A DNA stretch of 64,000 nucleotides. Origin: a virus. Shown piece by piece: positions 33,072-41,600 of this stretch (the first letter of the stretch is position 1; every line of letters begins with the position of its first letter). The stretch spans positions 18,219-82,218 of IMG/VR virus record IMGVR_UViG_3300031576_000025, one strand, 5' to 3'. A program made the translations under genes and the position numbers. The notes beneath the pieces are model-generated. The model was not told where the DNA came from and did no database searches. It saw nothing but the letters and a program-made list of their open reading frames with translations.

Positions 33072-34034
33072 ATGGGCGAAGAACTAGAGACAGCGCCGGA
33101 ACAGCAATTGGAAACGGTGCCCACGGACAAGGCACCCATGACGTTCAACGAGGACCGCATCAACGCGCTGATTCACCTAGCCGAACGCAGCGAAGTGCTG
33201 GGCAAGGCGCTGGACACGCTGCGCGCGTTCGTGCTGAAGCGCGCGCTGCCCGGCGACTGGGTGAAGTTCGCGCAGGAAGGCGGGGACGCCTACCTCGAAA
33301 TGGGCAGCGCCGGGGCCGACCGTATCGCCGCCGTGCTGGGGATTTCCTTCACTGGCTGGTCCAGCGAAAAGGTGCTGGGCAGCGACGACTACGGGGCCAA
33401 GTTCGATTGGTGGTACCGCTGCAACGTCCACTTCCAGGGCCGCACCATCGAAGGCATCGAAGGCCGCTGCGGCAGCCGGGACAAGTTCTTTGGGTTCAGC
33501 CATGGGACCTGGAAAGACCTAAAGGACGTGCGCGAAACGGACATCCGCACGGCCGCCCGCCGCAACGCCATGAAGGAAGGCGTCAAGGTCATGCTGGGCA
33601 TTCGGCGTCTGCCCATGCAGGACGCCATCAAGATGGGCCTGCCCGCGGACGTAATCAAGGGCCACACCTTCGCCAACAAGGCCGACCACGGCGGCACGCA
33701 GGCCGCGGCTGCCGGGGCCGCGGCGGGGTCCGGCGGCGGCAGCGCGGGGACCATGGAAGCCACCGAAGTGGTGGTGGACGTGACGAACAAGACGGGCGGA
33801 ACGCCCACGAAGCCATGGACCAAGTTCTTCATCAGGACCATGGGCGGCACCGTCTACAACACGTTCGATAAGGACTTCGCGCAGGCGGCCAAGGACGTGA
33901 AGGGCACCGGCCAGAAAGTCCTTATCAGCTTCATCGTGAACCAGTACGGCAGCGAGGTCAAGTCGCTGAAGGCCGCGCCGGACAAGCCCGCGGGGGCCCC
34001 GGCCCAGGGCACGCTGCCGGGGACCGAAGCGTGA
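33072..34034 (+). CDS. Rad52-like ssDNA-annealing protein candidate
   Basis: A 320-residue protein behind CAAAGGAGAA. Residues about 30-180 follow a pattern seen in phage Rad52-like proteins: a helix (SEVLGKALDTLRAFVLKRAL), DWVKFAQEGGDAYLEMGSAG, ADRIAAVLGISFTGW, GCGSRDKFFG-like centre, and ETDIRTAARRNAMKEGVKV before LLG-type MLGIRRLP. A Gly/Ala linker (about 215-230) precedes a small beta-rich C-terminal domain. It overlaps by four bases a Cas4-like exonuclease, the normal pairing for phage annealing-nuclease systems. The family assignment rests on pattern resemblance and context. Confidence 0.6.
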   Translation: MGEELETAPEQQLETVPTDKAPMTFNEDRINALIHLAERSEVLGKALDTLRAFVLKRALPGDWVKFAQEGGDAYLEMGSAGADRIAAVLGISFTGWSSEKVLGSDDYGAKFDWWYRCNVHFQGRTIEGIEGRCGSRDKFFGFSHGTWKDLKDVRETDIRTAARRNAMKEGVKVMLGIRRLPMQDAIKMGLPADVIKGHTFANKADHGGTQAAAAGAAAGSGGGSAGTMEATEVVVDVTNKTGGTPTKPWTKFFIRTMGGTVYNTFDKDFAQAAKDVKGTGQKVLISFIVNQYGSEVKSLKAAPDKPAGAPAQGTLPGTEA

Positions 34035-35065
34035 CCGACGCAGCCGCGCAGCCAGGCGCGGCAACAGAAGCCGACCCCGCCACCACGGCGCTTTCCGTGG
34101 TGGCGGCGTTGGCGGCTGAAATCGAAACCAAGCGCAACGCCATGCTGCTGGCGACAATCACCAATCGCCCCAAGCAGAACAGCTGGGCCAGCCAGGTGTC
34201 CGCCTGCAACCGCCAAAACGTCTACAGCATCCTGAACTGGGAGGACCGGAAGCTGCACGACATACGCCTAGCGGCGCGGTTCAAGGCTGGCAACGACCAG
34301 GAAAGGATTATCCTGCGCGAACTGAACGAACTGGGCTTCGACGTTGTGGAAGGGCAGGCCACGCTGCCCACCGACATGACGGCCGCCTACCGGGTGTCCG
34401 GCCGGATTGACGGGAAGCTGCGCTACATGGGGCACCGAATCCCTTTTGAAGTGAAGTCCTGCCACCCGCGGATTTTCGCCAAGCTGGAAAGAATGTCCAA
34501 CGCCGACGCGCTGGCGTTCATTTCCGCAGACCGCTACATATCCTCCCACCTTAAGCAGTTCAGCCTGTACCTGTTCGGGCACAACGAGGAAGCGGGGCTG
34601 CTGCTGTACACGGACTGCATGGGCCATTGGAAGCTGGTCACGGTCACGCTGAACTACGCGCTGGCCGAATCCGTGCTGGACCAGCTGGACCTGGTGAAGC
34701 GGTACGTGGAGGCCAAGGAATTGCCAGACCGGATTCCTTACGACGAGGACCTGTGCGGCGGGTGCAGCTTCCTGCATATTTGCCTGCCGGACGTGGTGCG
34801 CGCGGAAACGCAGCTGGTGGACGACCCGGCCACGGTGGTTGCGCTTGACCGCCGCGCGCAGCTTTCCGCGCCCGCCGACGAATACGAGGAACTGGACAAG
34901 GCGCTGAAGGAAAAATACCGCGGGACGACGCGGAAGATTTTGGGCGGGAAGTGGGTGGTGGAATCCAAGGAAGTGCTGGTGAAGGGCAAGCCGCAGTGGC
35001 GCACGACGTTCAAGGTTCTGGACCAGCAGGAAACGGCGGAAGCCGCGGACGCGCAGCAGGGATAG
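34031..35065 (+). CDS. Cas4-like PD-(D/E)XK exonuclease with Fe-S cluster
   Basis: A 344-residue protein starting at GTG 34031. The nuclease core shows Asp127 in SGRIDGKL and Glu140-x-Lys142 in IPFEVKS. Cys59 (VSACNRQ) and three C-terminal cysteines (Cys242, 245, 251 in CGGCSFLHICLP) are the four ligands for a 4Fe-4S cluster, as in Cas4 and AddB-type nucleases. It likely degrades one DNA strand to create ssDNA for the annealing protein encoded upstream. The tail after residue 260 is variable. Absence of CRISPR elements argues for a phage recombination role. Confidence 0.85.
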   Translation: MTDAAAQPGAATEADPATTALSVVAALAAEIETKRNAMLLATITNRPKQNSWASQVSACNRQNVYSILNWEDRKLHDIRLAARFKAGNDQERIILRELNELGFDVVEGQATLPTDMTAAYRVSGRIDGKLRYMGHRIPFEVKSCHPRIFAKLERMSNADALAFISADRYISSHLKQFSLYLFGHNEEAGLLLYTDCMGHWKLVTVTLNYALAESVLDQLDLVKRYVEAKELPDRIPYDEDLCGGCSFLHICLPDVVRAETQLVDDPATVVALDRRAQLSAPADEYEELDKALKEKYRGTTRKILGGKWVVESKEVLVKGKPQWRTTFKVLDQQETAEAADAQQG

Positions 35066-35104
35066 CCGCGGTCTTTCGGCGGCCTGGCCGCCAGTGGACC
35101 GCGG
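35066..35104. other. Two-step inverted repeat upstream of replication genes
   Basis: Outer arms CCGCGGTC / GACCGCGG and inner arms GGCGGCC / GGCCGCC form a long hairpin with a single-base inner loop. There is no T-run. It lies between the recombination pair and the replication initiator, so either an attenuator or an origin element is possible. Confidence 0.45.
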
Positions 35105-35155
35105 ACGTGCGGTGGCAGCAAGGCTGCCGCCTTGGACGCAGCAACGGAGGAGTTC

Positions 35156-35887
35156 ATGTGGCAAGACAGAATAACCGTGGAAGTCGGGTACCCACGCCAC
35201 CCCAAAACAATCACCCTGATTCAACGTCTTGGAAACGGTGCCGACGCCATACCCGTCCGGCTTTGGTGCTGGGCGGCCGAGTTCAAACCACAGCATGGAA
35301 AGCTGGGGAACCTGGACATGGACCCCAGCGAGGTGGAATCGCTGGTGGATTGGTGGGGGGAACCGGGGGCGTGCTTCAACGCCATGCTGGGGCTGTTCAT
35401 TGACCGCAACGAGGACGGCTTCTACCTGCACGACTGGGGCGGACATCGGGGCCACGTCACGACCTACCACGAGCGCGCGAAGGTGGCGGCCAATACGCGC
35501 TGGGCGCGCCACAAAGCCATGAAGGCAGCCAAAGAAGAACGCGCCGCGGCCGGGCGCAAGGCTTCGCAGCCAGCGATAGACCTAGTGGACCGCCTGGTTG
35601 GGCTCATGCTGAAGAACGACCCCAATGCGCGCGTGCCTGGCAAACCGGCGGCATGGCAGCAGGATGCCGAAAAGCTGCTGACGACGGACGGCCGCGGCGC
35701 GAAGGAAGCAACCGCGGTTCTGGAATGGTGCCAGCGGTCAACCTTCTGGCGCAGCAATATCCTCAGCATGGGCAAGTTCCGCGCCAAGTATTCGCAGCTA
35801 TTGCTGCGGATGCAGGACGAGGGGAAGGAATCGGTAAATGGTCCCGTTGGGTCAGCAGCCCCGGTGGCGGGCAAGTATGCCAAGTGA
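35156..35887 (+). CDS. Replication initiator/helicase-loader partner candidate
   Basis: A 243-residue protein starting at ATG 35156 behind GGAGGAG. The N-terminal 110 residues (ITVEVGYPRHPKTITLIQRL, AIPVRLWCWAAEFKP, LGLFIDRNEDGFYLHDW) match the winged-helix start of many phage replisome organisers. A charged helical linker follows, then a helical C-terminal domain (AIDLVDRLVGLMLKN ... FWRSNILSMGKFRAKY). It precedes a DnaC-like loader with an 11-base overlap, as in lambda O/P-type modules. It probably recognises the origin. Confidence 0.65.
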   Translation: MWQDRITVEVGYPRHPKTITLIQRLGNGADAIPVRLWCWAAEFKPQHGKLGNLDMDPSEVESLVDWWGEPGACFNAMLGLFIDRNEDGFYLHDWGGHRGHVTTYHERAKVAANTRWARHKAMKAAKEERAAAGRKASQPAIDLVDRLVGLMLKNDPNARVPGKPAAWQQDAEKLLTTDGRGAKEATAVLEWCQRSTFWRSNILSMGKFRAKYSQLLLRMQDEGKESVNGPVGSAAPVAGKYAK

Positions 35888-36608
35888 AACCGGGGACCTG
35901 AAGGCCGCTGGGGACTGCCTCCCGGAAGATGCGCTGACGGCGCAGCCGGACGCGGTGGCGGTGGAATGCGGAGCGTGCGGCTACCCGTTGCGGGTCGGCG
36001 TGTGCGAAAAGTGCGCCGAAGATAAGGACAAGGAACTGGCCGCGCAGCGGCAGCACATGGCCGACCTTGGCGGGCAACGTCCGTACAATTCCTTCACGCT
36101 GGACAAGTACCTGGTGACGGCGACGAACCGCGCGGTGGTTGACGCGCTGCGCGCCTTCGACCCGGCCAAGGACAACTTCTACCTGCTTGGCCCGACCGGC
36201 ACAGGGAAGTCCCACCTGGCCGTTGCCGTCGCCCGCCTGTTCTGGCCAAAGCTGCGCCCGCTGGTGCGCAAGCCCACCGAAGTGACCCGCGAAGCGCGGC
36301 CGAACGGGCGGCCGGGGACCAGCACCGAAGCCGACACGATAGGCAAGTATGCGCGCTGCCGCGTGCTGGTGCTGGACGACCTGGGCGTGGAACGGGACAG
36401 CCAATTCACCCACCAGGTCTTTTACGAAATCATCGAGGGCCGCTGCCTTGCCGAACGAAACGGCCTAATCCTGACCAGCAACCTGGGCCTAAACGACCTG
36501 GCCAAGAAGCTGGGCGACGACCGCATAACGTCCCGATTGAACGGGCTGTGCAAGCTGCTGGACCTGACCGGGGAACCGGACAGGCGCGCGGCGTGGCAGG
36601 CGACGTGA
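35877..36608 (+). CDS. DnaC-like helicase loader ATPase
   Basis: A 243-residue AAA+ protein starting at ATG 35877. A four-cysteine zinc motif (Cys31, 34, 43, 46) precedes the ATPase: Walker A GPTGTGKS at 105-112, Walker B VLVLDDLG at 163-170, sensor 1 LILTSN at 197-202 and a RITSRL arginine-finger area near 216-221. Such loaders place the replicative helicase at the origin. The N-terminus carries PEDALTAQPDAV, which is also found near the start of the methyltransferase at 37936. A four-base overlap joins it to the next gene. Confidence 0.85.
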   Translation: MPSETGDLKAAGDCLPEDALTAQPDAVAVECGACGYPLRVGVCEKCAEDKDKELAAQRQHMADLGGQRPYNSFTLDKYLVTATNRAVVDALRAFDPAKDNFYLLGPTGTGKSHLAVAVARLFWPKLRPLVRKPTEVTREARPNGRPGTSTEADTIGKYARCRVLVLDDLGVERDSQFTHQVFYEIIEGRCLAERNGLILTSNLGLNDLAKKLGDDRITSRLNGLCKLLDLTGEPDRRAAWQAT

Positions 36609-36805
36609 ATGCGGTTGCCAGCTGGATAAATCGGGACGGCAGCATGACCGTGCTGTGCATCGGCTGCGGGTTGACCGCCAAGGTTCTGAAACCAGTGCTT
36701 GACGCCATGCCGGACCAGGCCGCGCCGTTCGGGCCTGGGGAATTTGACCACGCTTGCAGGGCTGTGCTGCCAGGTTCCGGGCGGCCTGGGGGCAGCAATG
36801 GGTGA
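36605..36805 (+). CDS. Hypothetical 66-aa protein
   Basis: A small protein starting at GTG 36605 overlapping the loader stop. It contains SMTVLCIGCGLTAKVLKP with a CxxC pair and one more Cys. It is coupled to both neighbours. Function unknown. Confidence 0.45.
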   Translation: MNAVASWINRDGSMTVLCIGCGLTAKVLKPVLDAMPDQAAPFGPGEFDHACRAVLPGSGRPGGSNG

Positions 36806-37946
36806 CCAATCCAGCATCGAATGGACGGACGCAAGCTGGATGCCGGTGCGCGGCTGCGTGCGCGTAAGCCCTGGGTGCGTGAACTGCTATGCCGAACGCA
36901 TGGCCGCCACGCGGCTGGCGCACACCGACGCCTACCGGGGGCTGGCGGCCATGACCAAGGACGGTCCACGGTGGACCGGGGAAGTGCGCCTGTCCCCGGG
37001 GGAACTGGACCAGCCTATCAGGTGGACGCGCCCGCGCAAGATTTTCGTTTGCAGCATGGCAGACCTTTTCCACAAGGACGTGCCGGACGATTACCTGGAC
37101 AAAGTCTTTGCGGCGGCGGCCTTGGCCCCCCAGCACGTGTTCCAAATCTTGACCAAGCGGGCCGAACGCCTGCCGGAATACTTCAACGCGGAAGGCCGCC
37201 GGGGCGCGGTGTGCAGCGACGGCGTGGCCGCGCTGGGCTATGACGGCGAAGCACAGGAAGCCGCCTACGCCAACGTGGAAGCCGGGGGCGGGTGGCCGCC
37301 GCAGAACGTGTGGGTTGGGGTGTCGGCGGAGGACCAGGACAACGCGGTGCGACGGATTGCCCTGCTGACGCAGACCAAGGCCCAGGTGCGCTGGGTGTCC
37401 GCAGAACCGCTGCTGGGCCCGGTGGACCTGTCGCCGTGGCTGTGGGGCCCCAAGACACTTGGGCTTGGCGGCGTGCCGCGCAGCGGCCTTCTGCACTGGG
37501 TAGTGGCTGGCGGGGAATCCGGGCCCGGGTCACGACCCATGCACCCGGCCTGGGCGAAGCTGCTGCGCGACCAATGCCAGGACGCTGGGGTGGCCTATTT
37601 CTTCAAGCAGTGGGGGGCCTGGACGCCGGAGGTTCCGAACGGCGCGCCCTACACGTCCCTGGCGCTGTTCAATCAGAATGAGAACGGGGACAAGCCCATC
37701 CTGATAAAGAACCTGGAAGCGGACAGGCGGGCTGACTGGACCGAAGGACAGGCGGACGACACGCTTATGTTCCACGCGAACAAGAAGGCCACCGGCCGTG
37801 TGCTGGAAGGACGGACCTGGGACGAATACCCGGCCATGAAGTGCATTCACTGCGCACAGCCAGCGCAGCCAGGGACGACGCTGTGCGGCCCGGCCTGCTT
37901 GTCGCAATGGCAGGCCGACCGGCGGGAGGCGGCGCGTGCTGACTAG
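36798..37946 (+). CDS. Phage Gp37/Gp68 (DUF5131) family protein
   Basis: A 382-residue protein. The start SSIEWTDASWMPVRGC, followed by VSPGCVNCYAERMA, is diagnostic of the Gp37/Gp68 family; other family features are KIFVCSMADLFH, WVGVSAEDQ, VRWVSAEPLLGPVDL and WVVAGGESGPGSRPM. The CxxC pair lies where radical-SAM-like proteins have cluster ligands, but the family's reaction is not known. The C-terminus adds CIHCAQPAQPGTTLCGPAC, a small zinc motif. It precedes a DNA methyltransferase. Confidence 0.9.
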   Translation: MGDQSSIEWTDASWMPVRGCVRVSPGCVNCYAERMAATRLAHTDAYRGLAAMTKDGPRWTGEVRLSPGELDQPIRWTRPRKIFVCSMADLFHKDVPDDYLDKVFAAAALAPQHVFQILTKRAERLPEYFNAEGRRGAVCSDGVAALGYDGEAQEAAYANVEAGGGWPPQNVWVGVSAEDQDNAVRRIALLTQTKAQVRWVSAEPLLGPVDLSPWLWGPKTLGLGGVPRSGLLHWVVAGGESGPGSRPMHPAWAKLLRDQCQDAGVAYFFKQWGAWTPEVPNGAPYTSLALFNQNENGDKPILIKNLEADRRADWTEGQADDTLMFHANKKATGRVLEGRTWDEYPAMKCIHCAQPAQPGTTLCGPACLSQWQADRREAARAD

Positions 37947-38946
37947 CGGCCACGACGGCCAGGGTGCCATGCCTGAAGATGCGCTGGCAGCGCAGCCTGA
38001 CGCCGTGCCTGGACCGGCCAGCGCGGACGGCCAGAACGTGGACCTGTTCGGTGAACCAATAGACGACTTCAAGAGCGCGAAGGAACGATACGGCACCTGG
38101 CCGGTGACGGTGTGGGATTGCGACCTATCGGACCCGACCGTGCGCAAGATGAAGGACGCCATTGGGGACATTTGCAGCAGCCGCGCCGGGACCGGCAAGC
38201 TGGGCTACCAGTCCAAGTCCCGCGGCAGCGCGCGCGCCGGGTGCCTGCGCGAAGCGACGGACGACGCCAGCGTGTACGGCGGGAAAATAACGGAATCAAT
38301 CTTCAACCCGGCCGTGGCCGCCTGGATTCTGAACCTGTATGCGCCGCGCACCAAGGACGCCATCTGCTATGACCCGTTCGCCGGGGGCGGCACCAGGGCA
38401 ATCATGGCCGCCAAGCACGGCATGAAGTACATGGGCGTTGAAATCCGCCAGGCCGAAGTTGACGCGGTGGAACAGCGGTGCAAGGCGCTCGGGGTGGACA
38501 AGCAGGTGGGAATCATTTGCGGCGACAGCCGCACTGCCACCAAGGACCTTGAAGGCGGCTTCGCTGATTTCCTGCTGACCTGCCCGCCCTATTACGACCT
38601 GGAAACGTACGACGGCGGCCCCAACGATTTGAGCATGGCCCACACCTATGCCGAATTCGTGGCTGGTCTGAAGGACGTGGTGGAAGAATCCGCGCGCGTG
38701 CTGCGGCCAGGGGCGTTTAGCTGCTGGGTGGTTGGGCTGCACCGCAATGACGCCGGGGAAATCCTAGCCATGCACCACGACCTTGCGCGGCTGCACCAGG
38801 AAGCCGGATTCAGGTTCAAGGAAGAAGTGATTTTGCACCAGCGCAACAACGGGGCCATTCAGCGGGTGGGCCAGTTTGAAAAAGGGGACAAGCGGTTGGT
38901 GCGCATTCACGAATACCTGCTGGTGTTCGTGCGGGGGATTGAATGA
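37936..38946 (+). CDS. DNA methyltransferase (N6-adenine/N4-cytosine type)
   Basis: A 336-residue protein starting at GTG. The SAM-binding motif DPFAGGGT is at 146-153 and the catalytic tetrad at 216-219 reads CPPY in LLTCPPYYDLE. The usual first residue is Asp, Asn or Ser, so Cys is a deviation. The order, SAM motif before PPY with about 65 residues between, fits amino-methyltransferases. No restriction enzyme is encoded nearby, so it is probably an orphan enzyme modifying phage DNA against host defence. The N-terminal PEDALAAQPDAV recalls the loader's N-terminus. Confidence 0.85.
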   Translation: MLTSGHDGQGAMPEDALAAQPDAVPGPASADGQNVDLFGEPIDDFKSAKERYGTWPVTVWDCDLSDPTVRKMKDAIGDICSSRAGTGKLGYQSKSRGSARAGCLREATDDASVYGGKITESIFNPAVAAWILNLYAPRTKDAICYDPFAGGGTRAIMAAKHGMKYMGVEIRQAEVDAVEQRCKALGVDKQVGIICGDSRTATKDLEGGFADFLLTCPPYYDLETYDGGPNDLSMAHTYAEFVAGLKDVVEESARVLRPGAFSCWVVGLHRNDAGEILAMHHDLARLHQEAGFRFKEEVILHQRNNGAIQRVGQFEKGDKRLVRIHEYLLVFVRGIE

Positions 38947-39356
38947 CCAAGACTATCAAGGCCCTGTCGCTTAAGCAGCCGTGGCTGAACTGGGTGCGCG
39001 ACGGACGCAAGACGATTGAAACGCGCACGTGGACTACCAAGCACCGCGGGCCGCTGCTGCTGGTTGCGTCCAAGTCCGTTGACAACGAAGCGGCGCTGCT
39101 TGACGACGTGACCGCGGACCACGTGTATGTCACCGGCAAGTCTATCTGCCTGGTGGAACTGCTGGACGTTCGGCCAATGACCGAAGCGGACGTGGCCGCA
39201 GCCATGTGCCCGTGCAGCCCCGGCCGGTTCGCCTGGGTGCTTGGCCTGGTGCAGCCGATTGTCCCTGTGCCAGTGCGCGGCCAGCTGAACATATTTGACG
39301 TGCCGCTGACCGCTGACGTGGCAGCTATCATTGCGAACTGGGAGGACGGGAAGTGA
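38943..39356 (+). CDS. ASCH-domain protein
   Basis: A 137-residue protein with the ASCH pattern: IKALSLKQPWLNWVRDGRKT, IETRTWTTKHRGPLLLVASK and a late FAWVLGLVQPI strand. ASCH domains are PUA-related folds that bind RNA or modified nucleosides; some hydrolyse modified nucleosides. It directly follows a methyltransferase, so a role in handling modified bases is possible but not shown. Confidence 0.85.
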   Translation: MTKTIKALSLKQPWLNWVRDGRKTIETRTWTTKHRGPLLLVASKSVDNEAALLDDVTADHVYVTGKSICLVELLDVRPMTEADVAAAMCPCSPGRFAWVLGLVQPIVPVPVRGQLNIFDVPLTADVAAIIANWEDGK

Positions 39357-39700
39357 GCCAGAACCAGGCTGACGGTCGGACGCTGCCGCTTGCTGTCGAA
39401 TACAACCCGCTGCGGGACGTGCTGATGGTGGACGGGGTGAAGTACGCTGGCACGCTGTTCCGCATGATTTCCAGCGGTCGGCTTTGGCGCGCCATGCGAA
39501 TAATCGAACGGACGGAAGATGGGCAAGTCGTCATGCAGGACGTGCAGACGATTGCGGACGGCGTTGTGGACGCGGCAGAAAACCTATTAAAGGAAGCCAG
39601 CGCGCTTCAGTCGGACGGTGCCGCGCCGCCGTTGCTGGCAGCGGCCATGGCCAACCTGCGGGCTGCTGCCGCGCGGCTTGGCGGGGCTGGTGGCACATGA
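39353..39700 (+). CDS. Hypothetical 115-aa protein
   Basis: A GTG-started protein, coupled to both neighbours by four-base overlaps. The N-terminal half is beta (LAVEYNPLRDVLMVDGVKYA); the C-terminal half is a long helix (ADGVVDAAENLLKEASAL). No family recognised. Confidence 0.5.
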   Translation: MSQNQADGRTLPLAVEYNPLRDVLMVDGVKYAGTLFRMISSGRLWRAMRIIERTEDGQVVMQDVQTIADGVVDAAENLLKEASALQSDGAAPPLLAAAMANLRAAAARLGGAGGT

Positions 39701-40050
39701 GTAGGACGTTGACAGTGACGGTGAAAACCCCACAGGGTCCGAAGCACATAGGCACTTTCGGTGACGCCGTGCTGCGCAAGCGTGTGGCTAAATCCAAGCA
39801 CTTCCTTTGGAAGCTGCGCGCATGGGGCATGGACGCCACCGCGCTGCGCGTGCTGTCTGAACGCGGCTGCGCGACGGTGGAATATCTGGAAACGGAAAGC
39901 AAGACGGTGTACACCAGCACCATGACCGACTGGCAGGACAAGGGGCAGCGCGCCGATTTCGGGCACGGGCCGCAGGTGTTCCTGCCGCTTATGTATTGGA
40001 CCAGCAGGCAGTTGGACCAGGCGCAGCTGGAACTTTTCAAGGGGGCGTGA
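39697..40050 (+). CDS. Hypothetical 117-aa protein
   Basis: Starts at ATG 39697 with a four-base overlap. Contains SRTLTVTVKTPQGPKHIGTF, a basic helix (LRKRVAKSKHFLWKLRAWG) and a beta end. No cysteine pair or recognised motif. Confidence 0.5.
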   Translation: MSRTLTVTVKTPQGPKHIGTFGDAVLRKRVAKSKHFLWKLRAWGMDATALRVLSERGCATVEYLETESKTVYTSTMTDWQDKGQRADFGHGPQVFLPLMYWTSRQLDQAQLELFKGA

Positions 40051-40526
40051 TGAAGGAATTAACGACGACCGGGAAGCTGCGCGCGGCACGCAAAGCCATT
40101 GCGTACCACCTGGCGAATTCCGAAGCCATGCGTTCGGAAATCGCCCGGCTGACGCAGGTTGTGGCGCAGTACGAACTTTCCCTGAAGGTCGCCACGGAAA
40201 GAATGGTTGACGTGGAAAAATCCAATCAGCGTTTCATGGCAGAAACGCAGGCCGCCGGTGTCGTCGCCGCAGCCGCGCGCCATGAATCCGACCTGCAACG
40301 CCGCGCAAAAAACCACGTGGAAATGTTGCTGCGGGAAGAACGGCAGAAGTCAACGCGCTACCAGCTTATGCTGGCGTGCAAGGACTTGGCGTTGGAAAAG
40401 GGGCAGGCCGCCATCCTGGTGGCCGTGACCAACGAGAACGGCTTAGACGGTGCCGACGGGGAACGGGTGGCGGTGCTTATGGACGCTGCGCTGCACGCAG
40501 AAGTTCGCCTGTCGGAAGGGAAGTAG
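40050..40526 (+). CDS. Coiled-coil protein
   Basis: A 158-residue protein made almost entirely of helix with heptad-like leucines (EIARLTQVVAQYELSLKVAT ... LQRRAKNHVEMLLREERQK). It is the last gene before the next operator-bearing promoter. A structural or scaffolding role is likely; partner unknown. Confidence 0.55.
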   Translation: MKELTTTGKLRAARKAIAYHLANSEAMRSEIARLTQVVAQYELSLKVATERMVDVEKSNQRFMAETQAAGVVAAAARHESDLQRRAKNHVEMLLREERQKSTRYQLMLACKDLALEKGQAAILVAVTNENGLDGADGERVAVLMDAALHAEVRLSEGK

Positions 40527-40551
40527 GTCTACCGACCCAACGTCCTGGGCC

Positions 40552-40580
40552 TTGACAGTTACCAGTAATACGCTTATACT
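40552..40580 (+). promoter_or_regulatory. Promoter with spacer operator (copy 4)
   Basis: GGGCC, TTGACA, a 17-base spacer with TTACCAGTAA, TATACT. It drives the operon beginning at 40617. The match to consensus boxes is perfect. Confidence 0.85.
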
Positions 40581-40616
40581 CCTAGTACAGCCGCGTCAAG
40601 GACCGGCGGGGGAAAA

Positions 40617-40946
40617 ATGGACAAGACGACCAGGCAGGGGGGACTGAAGGTGGTGCGGACGACCGCCAGAGGTCCCGTGTACGAGCTTTTCAAGGTGGTG
40701 TCCGACTTCGGCAGCCACGGCCTGCGCGGGCACAAGGACGCCGGGACCTTCTACCCGGCTGGCGATATGTTCGCCTTCCACACGCAGGACGCCGCCGCGC
40801 AGCGCATGGCTGACCTGCGCGCCAACAAGGACGGCGGCCTGGACACCGGCCTGCTGCCCGCCTTGGCCAGCGCCAGCGGCGCGGCCCTTGCCGACAGCCT
40901 CCGCGTCATCAGCATATTCGACGGGCCCGGCCTGGGTGGCTTCTAG
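40617..40946 (+). CDS. Hypothetical 109-aa protein, first gene of operon
   Basis: ATG 40617 with GCGGGGGAAAA upstream and a perfect promoter 37 bases away. Contains GPVYELFKVVSDFGSHGLRG and a helix (HTQDAAAQRMADLRANKDG). Family not recognised; strong expression is expected from the promoter. Confidence 0.6.
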   Translation: MDKTTRQGGLKVVRTTARGPVYELFKVVSDFGSHGLRGHKDAGTFYPAGDMFAFHTQDAAAQRMADLRANKDGGLDTGLLPALASASGAALADSLRVISIFDGPGLGGF

Positions 40947-41167
40947 TGGCCGCCGCGGGCTTCGACGAGCCGGGCTTCCTGACCAGCGGACGGGCCTACC
41001 TTAACGGCCTGCTGGCGACCCACGCGCGGCCATTGCGGCCGGGCGAGGGCCTGGGCGGGCCGTGCTGCCAGCTGGCTGCCGCCGAGTACCTGCTGCCTGA
41101 CGGCACCAAGGCGTGCCGGGCCTGCGCCAAGCTGCGGCTGCCTGCGCTGCTGGGGGTGGCGACATGA
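40946..41167 (+). CDS. Hypothetical 73-aa protein
   Basis: GTG start overlapping the previous stop by one base. Has GGPCCQLAAAEYLLPDGTKA and CRACAKLRLP, a possible zinc-binding pair. Function unknown. Confidence 0.5.
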   Translation: MAAAGFDEPGFLTSGRAYLNGLLATHARPLRPGEGLGGPCCQLAAAEYLLPDGTKACRACAKLRLPALLGVAT

Positions 41168-41598
41168 CGCGCAAGCGCGGGGCGTTGGCCGCGCAGCTGG
41201 CGGCGGCTTCCGTGGCCAAGCTGGACCGTCGGGGCCTGGTGTCCCGGCTGGCGTCCAGCCCTTACCGGGTGTGGGCGGCCTACTACGAGCTGCACTTCGC
41301 GGACAAAACCCTGTACCTGCACGTGCTGGTGGGCGCGCGGACCCACCGGGCCGCGTGCATGGCCTTCCTGTCCCAGCCGGTGCGCAAGCTGGGGCCTGTG
41401 ACGGTCCAGCCCAAGGGGGTGCTTCCCAAGCCCGTGGCGCACCGGGACACCCGGGCCATGCTCATGGAGGTGGGCGGTGGGCTAGACCTGGGCACGGACG
41501 TGCTGCGCAAGCTGGCGGCGGACTTTGACCCGGACCATACGGACTTCGGTGGGCCGGTGGACGGCGCGCGGACCAACGGCCCGCGCAGGGGGGCGTGA
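41164..41598 (+). CDS. Hypothetical 144-aa protein
   Basis: ATG 41164, four-base overlap. A basic N-terminus, then a beta-alpha-beta pattern (RVWAAYYELHFADKTLYLHV, KLGPVTVQPKGVLPKPV). No known motif. Same operon as 40617. Confidence 0.5.
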   Translation: MTRKRGALAAQLAAASVAKLDRRGLVSRLASSPYRVWAAYYELHFADKTLYLHVLVGARTHRAACMAFLSQPVRKLGPVTVQPKGVLPKPVAHRDTRAMLMEVGGGLDLGTDVLRKLAADFDPDHTDFGGPVDGARTNGPRRGA

Positions 41599-41600
41599 AC

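Noticed and set aside
33072-35065. CRISPR-Cas system because of the Cas4-like nuclease
   Set aside because: No repeat-spacer array and no other Cas gene; the pairing with an annealing protein points to phage recombination.
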